A DNA stretch of 64,000 nucleotides from Hermodice carunculata (Eukaryota > Annelida > Polychaeta > Eunicida > Amphinomidae): positions 25,924,423 through 25,988,422 of the forward strand of contig OZ026624.1 in the NCBI GenBank assembly GCA_964020975.1. The letters run 5' to 3'. The notes under the pieces were generated by a model. The model ran no database searches, had not been told where the DNA came from, and saw only the letters and a program-made list of their open reading frames with translations. Below, piece by piece: positions 1 through 13,860 of this stretch; positions within the stretch are counted from its first letter, which is position 1, and every line of letters starts with the position of its first letter. The translations under genes and the position numbers were made by a program.

Positions 1-925
<925 letters not shown>

Positions 926-1020
<95 letters not shown>
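926..1020. repeat. (ATC)n microsatellite
   Basis: About 32 uninterrupted ATC units, followed by a run of seven G. Same motif and similar length as the array at 1-98. Confidence 0.98.
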
Positions 1021-1410
1021 TGGGGGGGTATTTTAACTACATGATTGTACTCTCAGACAGTTTCTTCAAATTAAAATGATAGCCCATATAATTGTTTTCT
1101 AACTTGGGCTTTGATTATTAAGGTATTCTTGGTGTCCCCATTCTGAGAAGGTAAGTTTAAGTTTGAACATTGCCATTTTATCCGTATACTGGTGCATACC
1201 CTGGTTCATATACGTTTTCTCAGTCTTGCCGTTATAAGCAAGAACTTGTAATGCAGTATTTATATATTTCATATTATTTCACGTTCATACATTCTTTAAA
1301 TTCAAATGGGTTGTCTTTCTCAAATACAAGTTCAAAGCAAGCATCCACCATTACAAAAAGCGTGTCCGTGAGTCAAAGGCGTGCTTTATGCCTCCCGCTG
1401 ATGACCCGTT

Positions 1411-1439
1411 TATATACTGAACCAAACAAATAACGCAAC
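1411..1439 (+). repeat. Left terminal inverted repeat of the Tc1 element
   Basis: 29 bases that are the exact reverse complement of 3010-3038. Similarity stops directly inside this block. Confidence 0.95.
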
Positions 1440-1806
1440 TTTTTCATTTGGGTTTTTTTTCACATTGGAACTGTATTTAAAGTTCAGAAATATACGAACC
1501 TTTGTTAAATCAGTCTAAAATAGTGCACCAAGTAGTGTGACCTCAAGGTCGAGTACCCTGACTTTGCCATGGGGTCATTGTCATGAATCAAGACTGACTA
1601 CAGCAGGCTATTTATCAGCCCAAGCATAACTGTGTGCGAGGATATGAGGCTTTCAAAGTTTGGTGGTTGTGCTGAATCAAGGACAACTGCAGGATTCAGT
1701 GTTACCCACATGACTAAAACATTCGCACCTTTACTGGTTGGGTGTAGCCCCTCACGGACAATAAAAGGGCAGCATGGGATTCATTTGGCACAGTATTCCA
1801 AGAACT

Positions 1807-2822
1807 ATGGGTCGACTATCAACAGTAGATCGGGAGAGAGGAATTGGCATGCTACAGGCTGGTTTATCTGCAGCAGAGGTGGCAAGAGGACTGCAAGTCC
1901 ACAAATCCACTATATCCAGACTTGCTACAAGATTCCAGGAGACTGGGGCCACAGCTGATAGACAGTGTCCTGGGAGACCAAGAGAAACCACACCTGCACA
2001 AGACAGACACATCAGGGTGTCACATCTGCGGAACAGAACTCGACCAGCCACTAGAACTGCACAACAGACACCTGGCAGAACCAATAACAGAATATCTGCC
2101 CAGACAGTCCGTAATAGACTACAAGAACACCATCTACACACCAGGCGTCCTTACAGGGGTCAAATTTTGACACAGGCAAGAAGGCAAGCCCGACGACAAT
2201 GGGCTACTGCCCATACTCGCTGGACCCATCAACAGTGGAGGGATATGCTATTCACCGATGAATCCCGCTTCACCCTGTATCATGCAGATGGTAGGACACG
2301 TGTTTGGCGACAAAGGGGAGAACGCTACTCAGATGCCTGTGTGCTGGAAACAGATCGATTTGGAGGTGCATCAGTGATGGTGTGGGTGGAATTTCATTCA
2401 CAGCCAAAACCCAGCTAATCTTCATTGAAGGCAATCTTAACACTGCCCGTTACAGGGATGAGATCCTTCAGCCTGTTGCTGTCCCTTTCATTAGACACCA
2501 CCAACTCCACTTGCTTCAACAGGACAATGCTCGGCCCCATGCCGCTAGACTGACGATGGATTTTCTGCAAGGAGAAGGAATTAACGTTTTGCCATGGCCA
2601 GCCTACTCACCTGATATCAATCCCATTGAGCATCTTTGGGACTACCTTGACCAGCGTGTTCGGAGATGGGATCCAGCGCCTGCCAACCCCCAGCAGCTTC
2701 GCCAGGCTCTTCAAGAAGAGTGGGATCATGTGCCCCGGCAGATGGTGCAGCGGCTAGTGTCATCCATGCGCCAACGTTGCATAGCAGTTACAGATGCTGA
2801 TGGTGGTCACACACAGTATTAG
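1807..2822 (+). pseudogene. Tc1-type DD34E transposase with one frameshift
   Basis: This gene encoded the cut-and-paste transposase of the surrounding element. The start at 1807 gives MGRLSTVDRERGIG, the usual N terminus; an ATG 33 bases upstream is in frame but gives no conserved sequence. A helix-turn-helix spans about residues 10-45, a GRPR hook lies near residue 57, and a second DNA-binding helix set lies near 95-112. The catalytic triad is visible: D151 in FTDESRF, a second D near 240 in QQDNARPH, and E in PDINPIEHLWD. Exactly 34 residues separate the last two, the DD34E spacing of Tc1. The protein would be about 338 residues, normal for the family. The span is one base short of a multiple of three: a G is missing in the GGG run at 2384-2386 (VMVW then GGISF), so residues after W193 are in the next frame. 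No other stop was seen. Confidence 0.95.
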
Positions 2823-3009
2823 TGGACATGCCAATTTATGAACTTTACAAATCAATGTTGCCCTGTTTATTGCCAGCTGGTCGCGCCCTCGTTGACAGTT
2901 TCAAGTTTTTGTTTTTCACATGTTATGCCAAAAAGACTGCAGAATATGGATTTAATTTGTTTCTGTGATATGAAAGTAATAATAAATATTTAAGTTAAAA
3001 AGTTTAAGG

Positions 3010-3038
3010 GTTGCGTTATTTGTTTGGTTCAGTATATA
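3010..3038 (+). repeat. Right terminal inverted repeat of the Tc1 element
   Basis: Exact reverse complement of 1411-1439. It lies 187 bases past the transposase stop. Confidence 0.95.
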
Positions 3039-3191
3039 AATTCATTTGGCAGTTGAAGTTTCGAATTTTCAAAACTTTACATCTTAGTAAATGGCAGTAT
3101 ATTGCAAAAAGTGTAAGTGCGTGTTTAGGTAATTCTATGCGATACTGTTGATCCGATCCTTGATCAACGTGTTGGGATGTGGTGTATGCAC

Positions 3192-3201
3192 GTCACGTGA
3201 T
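3192..3201. promoter_or_regulatory. E-box, GTCACGTGAT
   Basis: CACGTG core in the GTCACGTGAY context preferred by bHLH-zip factors of the USF/MITF/TFE group. No start site or gene is seen nearby, so function is not shown. A perfect palindromic version lies at 8050-8059. Confidence 0.3.
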
Positions 3202-3446
3202 CACAGGCTATTTTAACAGTCATATACATGTACATCTTGCTTGTATTTGACCTCAGCCTAGTACCACTTTAAATGTGTAAATGACGCGGCAATTATTTTG
3301 TTCTCTTTCAGTTTATCTGACAATTAGATACCGACGAAAGAAAGTTATCACACTTTACAATATAGAGGTGTTGTTTAGGTGCCCATCTCTAGCCTGCCTG
3401 TAGAGTCACTATTTTGTGTACCAAATTTGTAAAAATTGTTGTTGCG

Positions 3447-3648
<202 letters not shown>

Positions 3649-3842
3649 CAAAATGAATTCCAGGGGGCTTTGGCAAAATTTCGAATATTCAGAGGGCATG
3701 GTCAATGACGCATGATCAAGTACCATATGAAATGGTGAATCCAACCTAACCTGATACTTTAAATCGTTATTGTAGAATCTTAAATATATAATGCATGCAG
3801 TGCAAAAATATGCCTTTACTCAAACGCTCATTGGCCTGACCA

Positions 3843-4745
<903 letters not shown>

Positions 4746-5984
4746 AAAAAGGTTAAAAAAGTGGGAGCTTGGTATTAATTTGTTCTGTCCATGAGAGAAC
4801 CGTTGCAGGCGTAATTCATCGAGAGATAACTACAATGAAGCGGGTTCAAGAATTCATGGAAAGAAAGACACAAGTGTGGTATTTCGCAAGACTTACTACA
4901 GCGGGCAAAGCATCTCAAAATACAGCCGTCTTAATGGCAGGTCAGTTTATGGCAATTGACCTGTATATAACGAGTTGTACCGAACTTTTCCGAACAGTAT
5001 ATTAATGATGCATTCCATTGTTGGCCTGATTGTTCAATCAGCAAGTAGCCGAGTCGGGCCCACGCCACCATATGTTCACAACGGATACCACGGCAAACAT
5101 AAGCGATTACAGCATGGGTTGTGCTGAACAGTGCAAATATTTTTTTCTAAAATGACACAAAAGTGATAAAACGTGCATTTATAGCTTGCTGGCGGTTTAG
5201 ATTTTTTCGTCAAATCCAAGCACATCCTGTGTTTTACTTTTTTATTCTTCCACGTTTAATCCGGCCAGCGTGGTCGAGCACAAAATGTAAAGAAAGCAGG
5301 GTACGCTTCCCGAAGTGAACCGAATAAACCCGAGTCTTATGAACAGGTCTATTGCGACCGAACAAAAAACTGTTTTGCACTGTATTTTCTACAGACAAAC
5401 AATGCTGCAAACTACATCTAAATTTATCTCTTTCTATTTTATACAGGATTTTTGTTTCAATGTTTCCTATTTGATGCATAAGTAACAGGTTCTGTACAGT
5501 TGCTAACTAGGTTCGGGTTTTTTATTTTGGAAAAAAAACCAATGCAATTGTTGCCATCAATCATGCAAAATATAGTCGGAAAATTGGGGAATTATATGGG
5601 AGCACGAAAGTACTCAGACCATTAGTGAACTCCTGGTTGGATCTAATGCACCACTTCAATGGAGGTTGGAATCCCAACAGGTTTATTTATGTTGTTTTTA
5701 AAAAAAATAGGTTGGAATCGTGAGAAATTGTTTAGGACAGCAAATCATTTCCCAGATGGATGCAAATAGATGATGCACATTTAACCCTCCCCCTCTTGAA
5801 GTAAGATTGCGTTTACGAGTCAGTGAATAGCTTTTCTGACATGGGTTCCATGCCTAACCCATGGCAAGGAAATATATTGACCGGGGATATATTATCTTGA
5901 AAATTCTCAACTGAAGTTATCCCTTAAGTTGTGTCCTTTTTAAGCAGTCGGGAACATTGAAGCAGACGATATTTAACGACCGAC
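4746..5984. other. No gene recognised
   Basis: Short frames only. The minus-strand frame 5479-5234 (81 codons) and plus-strand frame 4769-5005 show no recognisable motif. Upstream LINE sequence may extend a little into this stretch, but I cannot see it. Confidence 0.5.
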
Positions 5985-6447
5985 CAGTTATACGTAGCTG
6001 CATGATAGCCTTGAGACGCACTTCAAATGGCAACGAAGACACATTTCAGTTTTGCTCCAAATCGTGTTAATTCACCACAATAAGGCCCTTTCAGGCGTAC
6101 TCTGGTCCCAGTTACATGAAAAATGCTTGTCAAGTAGACTTGACAACATCAGGTGGGCAGAGCCAAAGCGGTTCATCTCGATTTAGAAATGCTTCTAATC
6201 TTTTCCAGCCAGGAAGAGGCAGATCTATTGCTGTCCTGTATATCCATTTCATTGATTATCCATGATACTTTACACATTTACCTCCAGTTGCGGAACACTT
6301 TTCCGGCTTAAGTTGGAAGTCTGGCAGATGGAGCAGGTATATGTACTAATCCCGGTATTATGGGAACCGCTCTTGTGAAGACACTTGAAAGAAATGAGGA
6401 AGGCTACAATTCCTGTCAGAACCATGGTTATAGCGCTGTGTACAGTC
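5985..6447 (+). repeat. Diverged direct repeat, copy A
   Basis: About 460 bases that match 8855-9320 in the same orientation, with gaps and an estimated 70-75% identity by eye. The best block is at about 6314-6345 (GGAAGTCTGGCAGATGGAGC followed by AGGTATATGT), nearly identical in both copies. No shared open frame spans the repeat, so it is probably non-coding or a dispersed repeat. Confidence 0.85.
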
Positions 6448-6695
6448 ACAAATTTATTTTCACAGAAACTTTACGTTTTTTTGTCCAAAGCTAGGTATTC
6501 CACGCTTTTGTATCTGTGTAATGAAGCATAAAGTCCACCTGCCTAATCAGGAAAAATAAATGTATACAAAAGGGTGTCGTTTATAAGCTAGAATGAATGG
6601 AATAATACAGAGATTGACAAACTTGTCAACATTTGTTTTTTACAGGCCATTGACAAACGAAAATAAATGTTGCTAATAGCACAATACTGTTTTGG

Positions 6696-6700
<5 letters not shown>

Positions 6701-6735
<35 letters not shown>

Positions 6736-6752
6736 GAGACAGAGAGGGAGCG

Positions 6753-6806
<54 letters not shown>
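6701..6806. repeat. (TA)n followed by (GA)n
   Basis: About 15 AT units, then about 75 bases of GA-rich purine tract with a few GC interruptions. Open frames across it are artefacts of the repeat. Confidence 0.95.
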
Positions 6807-6808
<2 letters not shown>

Positions 6809-6809
6809 G

Positions 6810-8854
6810 GCCTGTCCTCTTAACAGTGTAGGCAGTTTTACACACAAATAGTTATCTCACCAAGTCCAATGACTTGTAACGCTCCCATATCATCAAAATT
6901 AAAAATCACCCATCTACTTTGTGTACTCTACTTCTCGCTTGTCATTGCCCATCATTAAACTGAGCAGACTGAAACATTTACTATTTTTTCTTTTTCTTTT
7001 TTTTTTTCAATTTCGTAGCAACACACGTTCAACAGATGTCATATATCAGCCTAAGGGCTAATCAAATCTTCATCTCGTAAAATTCAGGACACGTTTCAGA
7101 ACCAGAAACTCCCGGATAAGTCTCTTTCATATATTTGCTTTTTTTTTTTTTATCTCACCTCAACATTCAACCAAGATGACCCACAGAAATTTAAAATTAA
7201 AGAACATAAAAAAGTGATGTGCTGATGAAGTGGGATGATACGTATCAGTTTAATTGACTGAAAGGGTTAAAGTGACTGATTTTTAAACAAGATAAACGAA
7301 AAGACAAATGCAAAGTGCAATACATTGACATATATAAGGGCACCAAGACATAAGATACCCCTTCCCCACTTGCATACTCTGAGTTCTAATTTAAAAAATG
7401 ATGAAAATGTTGAACCATCTCTTACAAAAATTGAAGACATACAGTCAGACATAATAATTATAATAGGTTTTCACCACGAAGGTAAAATTTATTTTAGAAT
7501 TAATGTTTGTGTATTTATATGGCTACCGTAGGCCTATCAAAATTGCAATCTCACTAAAGGATGTCAGACAATCAAAAGTATACAGCAATGGTTAACCAAG
7601 AAGCATTAAATTGTTTTGGAAGTCATCCATAGAAACCTGTTTGAAATAAGTTTCTGCTTCCATCTTTCATCTACAAGATTCGGTCAGCTATCAGGATTAA
7701 AAGTATTCCGGAATTATATACAGAATGAATTTAAATAGTTTCACAACAAATTATTGTAAAACATGGGTCATTCTGTGTCTAGTTTACAGACAGATATATT
7801 TTCTTTCATTCCCATTCCAAAGAAACAAATATTCTTTATGCAAAACAAAAACAAGTTCATGCCCTAGACGTATTCAGGAAAGTAATTTTGTAACAAGCAT
7901 ACTGAACGTAACTGTCAACTCATAACATGAAATTATGCACACTTAATGAAATGCCGCTGCCAAGTCCGTGTTTTGGGCACGACTCATGTTAAGAAATGAT
8001 CATAGTCATTTTACCGTTAAAATCCTATATGAAAAACTGGATATAGATTGTCACGTGACGTGGCACTGCTGGTGTAAATATGTAGATGGCTGATTGCTCA
8101 GGAAGCCGTTCTGAGACTCTGTATCGGAGAACATCTGTGTATTGTAAGGCTCACAATGCATGATTTTAGATCGCTCAGTGTGATGCTGTCTCATTCATGC
8201 GTTCTTTGTTTCCTTTTATGGCTGTTTGATTTAGATTTATAAGTAGCTCCAAAGTGTTTTTAATAATTTCCTTCATTTCTATCTCTTTGGTTCATTCTCG
8301 GCTCAAATAAGCATGAATTATACTGCCTTATTTTATAAGCCAGTTCATTATATCTCTGGTCTCTTCCAACGGCAATGAAGAATATCAATGTTATGATCTT
8401 TCTCGTTAACCTGTCACAAGTTATCTGCCAAGCGACAAACATAATGAATTCTTTGTCTACGCATAGCCATAACACAGTGACGCCTATCTCCGGTTTGTAA
8501 AGACATCTGATAGGTTGTTCATTGATAATTGGCTATGTAACACAACTGTAAAATTGTATGTTTTAAGGAGGAACAAGCCCTTGATTTAACTTTTTTTACC
8601 TCTGGAACCAATTAAAACCTCACAAGAATAATCGTGCGCAGTGTGATGTTTCTGTATGTCCCTCACTTTAGGACCTGAACTATGCTTCTCCGCGTCAGCA
8701 TCTTGTGAAAAGGCTTGTATCTGTGTGAGGCAGAAGCGCATTATTCTTTTGTTACTATGTAGGGGTCTATTGTGTTACATACCTCGGACGTACACACTGC
8801 AAGTTTGAGCACACGGGGAGACCGGTTTGTAAAGTGCAATTTGCTTGATTCCAC
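6810..8854. other. No gene recognised; perfect E-box palindrome at 8050-8059
   Basis: Two poly-T runs (about 6990-7008 and 7138-7152) and scattered frames under 72 codons. At 8050-8059 lies GTCACGTGAC, a perfect 10-base palindrome of the USF/MITF/TFE type. Nothing else is supported. Confidence 0.5.
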
Positions 8855-9320
8855 AATGGGTAGCACAGCTTCGTAATGGCATTGAGACCTGCTTCCTCTG
8901 GCGATGAAACCACATTTCCTGTTTGCTCCACATCATATTAATTCACTGCGCTGAGACCTCCTTTAGGTATAACATGGTCATGGTTATTTGGCAAATGCTT
9001 GTTAATTGGACTCGAGAGCATCAGGTGCGCAGATCCCAAGCGATTCTTCTTGCTTTAGAAGTGATTTAGAAGCGCTTATACTCCTTTCCATCATAAAGAG
9101 TCAGGTGTATCACCCGCAGTACATCCACTTCATCGGTAATCTATAATGCTGTACACATTTACCTCAGCTGTGCAACACATTCCCAGCTAAGGTTGGAAGT
9201 CTGGCAGATGGAGCAGGTATATGTAACTATTTCGAGATTATGGCAACTGCGCTTATACAGACACTCAATAGAATCATAAGCCTAACATCTGTCAAACATA
9301 TAGTTCTGGCGCTGTGCCCA
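8855..9320 (+). repeat. Diverged direct repeat, copy B
   Basis: Partner of 5985-6447 in the same orientation. The similarity runs from an ATTGAGAC-like block near 8882 to GGCGCTGTG near 9312. It does not extend into either flank, so the unit is about 460 bases. Confidence 0.85.
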
Positions 9321-9728
9321 ATTAGAAAAACCATTCATTGGCACCTCAATTTATATAAATAGGCATGAGGTCTATATGTCTAGTGAGAACCCTACATTTA
9401 TAACGACGGGTGATTTTAACATGTTTAATTGCATATCCTGAATCCCTGTACCTTAAGACAATATCTGTGTTATGTTTTGAATCCATTTGCCACAAATGAA
9501 AGGTGTTACTGTGCAGGTTTCCCAAGGATGTGTCATTGTCCGTAGATGTCTTCGGTACACAGAGTATACCCTGCATACTTAATTACCAAAATCATTCTTG
9601 ATTTAAAAAAAAATGACCAGAGAAATTGCCCCCAAAGAAGACCGAAGCTGCGTATTTTGTCTACTCCGCTGGGGTCTGCCCTTGTTTGGCAAGGTCAGTT
9701 TTAGCGTTAGAAAAGTGACCCAGTTTCT

Positions 9729-9907
9729 AATTGGCTGGGTACGGTTACTATGGTAACAGCTTCCAGTACACTTGGGGGCAAGGCGATAATGATAAACTTC
9801 CTGATTGGGTGGGATCTCAGTCTAGCGGGAGGGTCACAGTATAGTTTTGCTTCCCTTACTATAAATAAAAGCATGTAGAAGAAAGGCAGACCAAGTGTAC
9901 TAACATG
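9729..9907 (+). promoter_or_regulatory. Candidate polymerase II promoter: two inverted CCAAT boxes, X box, TATA
   Basis: In order: ATTGG at 9730-9734 (inverted CCAAT); GTTACTATGGTAAC at 9744-9757, an inverted repeat of GTTAC/GTAAC with a 4-base spacer that fits the RFX X-box pattern; CTGATTGGGT at 9801-9810 (strong NF-Y type core); TATAAATAAA at 9860-9869; and an ATG at 9905. The ATG opens only a 29-codon frame. The spacing from TATA to ATG would allow a start site around 9890-9900. The motif order is promoter-like, but no gene is recognised downstream within the next 1.4 kb; the product could be spliced or non-coding. Confidence 0.4.
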
Positions 9908-9989
9908 GAACTTGGTCTGCTTTGCAGGCAACCAGAGAAAACGTCACCCAAAATTAGGCAATTTCTTGGGAAATATATACTATTACCTT

Positions 9990-11328
9990 CCTGAAAGACC
10001 GGAGTAAGTTCAAAACAAGAATAATTTAAAAAAAATAATTAAATGGCAATTTTCACGATTGTGATCTGACATCATCATCAGGTATCTTTTGTTTCTAATG
10101 TCATTTCAAGTTGAAAAGCGGAACGATGCCTTCGCACTGGCATCTTTACTACCAACAAGTTTTCTGGCAGTTTAAATGTGCCAGTAAACTTTTTCACAAC
10201 TTTGTATTTAAGCAATAAGTACACATATTTACCGCTAGTTTTGACTAGCATAGAGAGGATGATATTGATAATAACAATAATTCGAGTGTCCTGAGCTTAG
10301 TTCTCTTTTTTCAAAAAGGAAAATATGTAATTTGCCATGTAAATACAGTCTCTTTCCATACGATTTGTAACACTTACTCAGGGAGGGGTTGTGGTTAAGG
10401 CTCCTTCAAAAACTCACTTTAAGATTTATCTGATGGTAGATTTGCTAAGCAACATGTCATGTATGGTTAATACCCATCACTCTACACACATCCGTCCATT
10501 CTCCCTCCACACAAAAATACTTTCAATTTGCGCCTCGTAGCAACTGACATATTACGGCTATATGTTAAATCAGAGTTGGAGATTGGTTTTAAAATGGACA
10601 TTGCTATTTTATGGGATAGAAATATTTCGTTTCATCTACTGGCGGGTTCGATGGCATCAGGTCCTTGTTTGTGATGATGGCAATCGTCCTGCTAGACAAC
10701 AAGAGATAAACGTTGTCTCAGGCACTTTTGATAGAGTCAAATGTATTAATAGAAATTGAGCCGATTTAAAAATAATTTTGACTTTAATCTTTTCTGATAG
10801 GACGACAAATTGCACGAATTAAAGTCCGTTTATAGACAGGTATAACATCAAAGCAATTTATGGATAGTAGCTAATACCAAAGTCATAAAGTGAAAAATAT
10901 GAATGAAAGTAAAAAGTGTGTACTTTGGATTGCACCTCGACCAAAATATTCTAGATCTGACTATAATTTGAACCATGCTATCTAATTGTGAAACATTGTG
11001 AATTTCTTTAGCTCAGTAAACTAATGATATTGTCCTCAAAATTAATTAATTGTAATAATATGTCGTATTTGGGTCTTGGCGTACCGCATACCTTTTGGTT
11101 TTTGTGGCACGTCAAACCCCTGACAATTTAAGCAAGAAAAAAGAAACAATTTCCCGAATGTCTCAGAGTAGGAGATTTCGTAAGTTAAAAAACTAGTAAA
11201 ATCAAGTATACATGCTTTATTTCTCAACTTTTTGGTAATGTTAGAATTGCATGATCGTGCAAGCTAGTCTGAAAGCAATAGCCAAATAAACAAAATTTGG
11301 GGGCCGCATAAATACACATACAGACAAA
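9990..11328. other. No gene recognised downstream of the promoter-like cluster
   Basis: Frames do not exceed 65 codons and none is recognisable. If 9729-9907 is a real promoter, its first intron or non-coding transcript would lie here. Confidence 0.45.
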
Positions 11329-11361
<33 letters not shown>

Positions 11362-11362
11362 C

Positions 11363-11416
<54 letters not shown>
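11329..11416. repeat. (CA)n(TA)n compound microsatellite
   Basis: About 11 CA units, then about 33 TA units with three interruptions. Confidence 0.95.
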
Positions 11417-11421
<5 letters not shown>

Positions 11422-11957
11422 AATGTGGTTGTTAAGATAGGTGCTTGACTCCTCGTGACTGCAAGCTATACCTGTTGAAGCAACAATGATGTAAAACACC
11501 ATAAACATTATTCCAGTGCCTCTGTCATATTTGTGCCACTGTAATTTATAACGACCATACAGTATTGTGCATCTTCTGCAGTGCTAGCTGTGTAATGAAT
11601 TTTAATGAGATAACTGCGTCAAAAATGACACAATCACAGTGAATACCAAAAACTCACAGTAAATACTTACAACCTAGCTATAACATCATGTTCAACGATT
11701 CTTTTATATTTGTGTCTTTCTGTCCAGAACCACCTCCTAATGGTCATTACCCTATTCCACAGTCCGAACTCTTTACTCTCCATAAGCTAACAAGTCACTG
11801 TCTAACCTATATACATAATTATGGAAGTACTATTGCCCATATTGTGCACGTTCTTCTGTTGAATTTCAACATGGGCTGTATTAGCCCCTATAAATTAAAG
11901 GGTCTTCAGCTAGTAACTACTCAGAACATGCTTCGGAGCCTATACCCGAACCTTTAT

Positions 11958-12049
11958 TTCTTGAAAAAGGACAAAAGACTGGTTCTGTTAACAGCTTGGA
12001 TTTCTTCTTTGTTCATACCATCATGGAAGTTCTTCTTGATCATAGGATG
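11958..12049 (+). repeat. Short direct repeat, copy 1
   Basis: About 92 bases beginning TTGAAAAAGGACAAAAGA match 12902-12992 in the same orientation. Both copies lie in open plus-strand frames (LKKDKR... in each), but of about a dozen differences only three or so fall at third codon positions, so purifying selection on protein is not evident. Confidence 0.8.
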
Positions 12050-12717
12050 TTTAAACAAAATAAATGACTGCTGTGTGTTGTAGGCCTGTTCTTTCACAAC
12101 ATGACTTTTTATGAGATCAGCACATTTAAAGCCGATTTTGTGGCTTTCTATAACCCGATCAAACTTTTACGTTTGACTTGTGCCCCACTCCTCCTAGACC
12201 TTCTTAGCCCTTTCACAGCCAACTGCGACTTAAATCGAACTTCAGAAAACGAACTGCTCTGAATTGAAAGAAAGGATGCTAGATTCATATTCGCTGTAAA
12301 GAAACTTTTCATTCAAGTGCCAGCATGCGCAATGGTAAGGTAAGAATAGTCTTTGTCAACATGGTTCCCGGGCGTGCTTTGAGTGCAATACAACCAACAA
12401 AGGGCGTCGAGGACAGCTGTAGACTGATTCCAATATTTGACGCAGGAATGAGTTATTGAACTGCATTACTGAATGATAGGTCTCAGTATTTTGTGATACA
12501 GATTTTTTTGGCAGGTCCAAGTGTGCGATCCTGAAACCTGTATGTGACATCAGTAATTACAACGTTAGTGATATAACGCCGGAAATGATGGCAAACTCAA
12601 ACAATTTCAAATTTCTCAGCCATGACTTATCAATACGTGTTTCGTGTAGTGTTACGTTGACGTTGTGAAAACAGTTCTAGCCAGCTTGGCATATTCTTAA
12701 AATTTAATGCAGTGGCG

Positions 12718-12718
<1 letters not shown>

Positions 12719-12804
<86 letters not shown>
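12719..12804. repeat. (TA)n microsatellite
   Basis: About 43 uninterrupted TA units, followed by degenerate ACATATA units to about 12823. Confidence 0.97.
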
Positions 12805-12810
<6 letters not shown>

Positions 12811-12901
12811 TATACATACATATAGCCATTCAAGGCTATTGCGGAAGGAATTACACCTGGATAATGTGGCAAAACAAATGCTGTCAAACGTGATCATACC
12901 T

Positions 12902-12992
12902 CTCTTGAAAAAGGACAAAAGAATGGTTCTTTTTGCACCTTGGATTTTTTCTTTGGTCATGCAATCATGGCAGCTTCTTAATCATTGGATGA
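12902..12992 (+). repeat. Short direct repeat, copy 2
   Basis: Partner of 11958-12049, offset by about 943 bases. Similarity fades upstream near 12890 and stops after GGATG at 12992. Confidence 0.8.
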
Positions 12993-13849
12993 TAGGGTCG
13001 ACGTGTTCGTGATTCGACTACGGGGTGCAGTGGATCACAGAAGGTGCGATTATTACTTCATCTGGCATATTTCGCAAGCTCGAAGAAACAGAAAATTGCA
13101 ATTTAAACTTTCAGGACAATGCTAAGTCTTTTTGGAAATCTAAACATGACACATAAATAATTTTAATTTATTATACCTTGCTAAGGCATATCACCGATCC
13201 AGGTCTATTCACTTTTGCTCATATGTATTATCGTTTTAAAGCCCAGATGAAACCGAAATCCCTGCTGTAATTGGAATGCGCCACTAAAGAAGTTGTCAAT
13301 AGTGGTGTGCGTACGGCTTGCTTGCGTGCATGTATGCTCCCAATCAGACATAATACCAGTGTCCCACCGGCGAATTTTGGTCTGCGACAAAAGGCGGATG
13401 AATATATCTTAGGCAGACGTAGTTCCTCGTAGCAGTTCTTAGACTGTCGTCTATGTTTGTAGCTTTTCTCTGCCTCGCAGAAAAACGTTCAAAATGTTTA
13501 AAATGTGCCTACGACAAAGTTTTAGTCGAAGTTACTTAAAGTTATATCGTATATAGTCACACCCATGTCGTACATGGTCGTATCAATTTGTACAAGATCG
13601 TAGGTCTTGGTTATGGGAGATTAAGCTAATGCTAAGATATGGCAGAGTGTCGAGACTATATCGGGGATTTCAGATTCGCCCCTTGTCGTGCGCCAAATTC
13701 GGCAGTGGGACACAAGCATTACGAACTTTCAGGGTCGATACAAAAGTTTGATTGACAGTTTCATACTTTGAGCATCGATGTTGCAGTATTTTGTCAAATC
13801 ACTCATTTTCCAACACTGAACTCAACCATCGTACCACAACGCTATATAA
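12993..13849. other. No gene recognised
   Basis: Unique sequence with frames under 62 codons, up to the target site of the LINE at 13861. Confidence 0.5.
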
Positions 13850-13860
13850 AGTATTTGCCT
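13850..13860 (+). repeat. Target-site duplication, left copy
   Basis: AGTATTTGCCT, identical to 16134-16144 on the far side of the LINE. Confidence 0.92.

Larger units (their letters stand above)
1411..3038 (+). mobile_element. Tc1-like DNA transposon, nearly whole
   Basis: The element of about 1.63 kb has perfect 29-bp inverted termini (1411-1439 and 3010-3038, containing ACTGAACCAAACAAATAACG) ending in TATATA, consistent with the TA target duplication of the Tc1/mariner superfamily. It holds a single transposase frame at 1807-2822. Perfect termini and one visible coding lesion argue for a relatively recent insertion. The outer border is ambiguous by a few bases because TA is repeated there. 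It was probably moved by a transposase supplied in trans once its own frame broke. Confidence 0.95.

Noticed and set aside
1632-2170. Other open frames overlapping the transposase on both strands
   Set aside because: They are shadows of the Tc1 transposase in other frames.
11688-12083. 131-codon plus-strand frame as a host gene
   Set aside because: The repeated part shared with 12902-12992 shows no third-position bias in its differences, and no domain is recognised.
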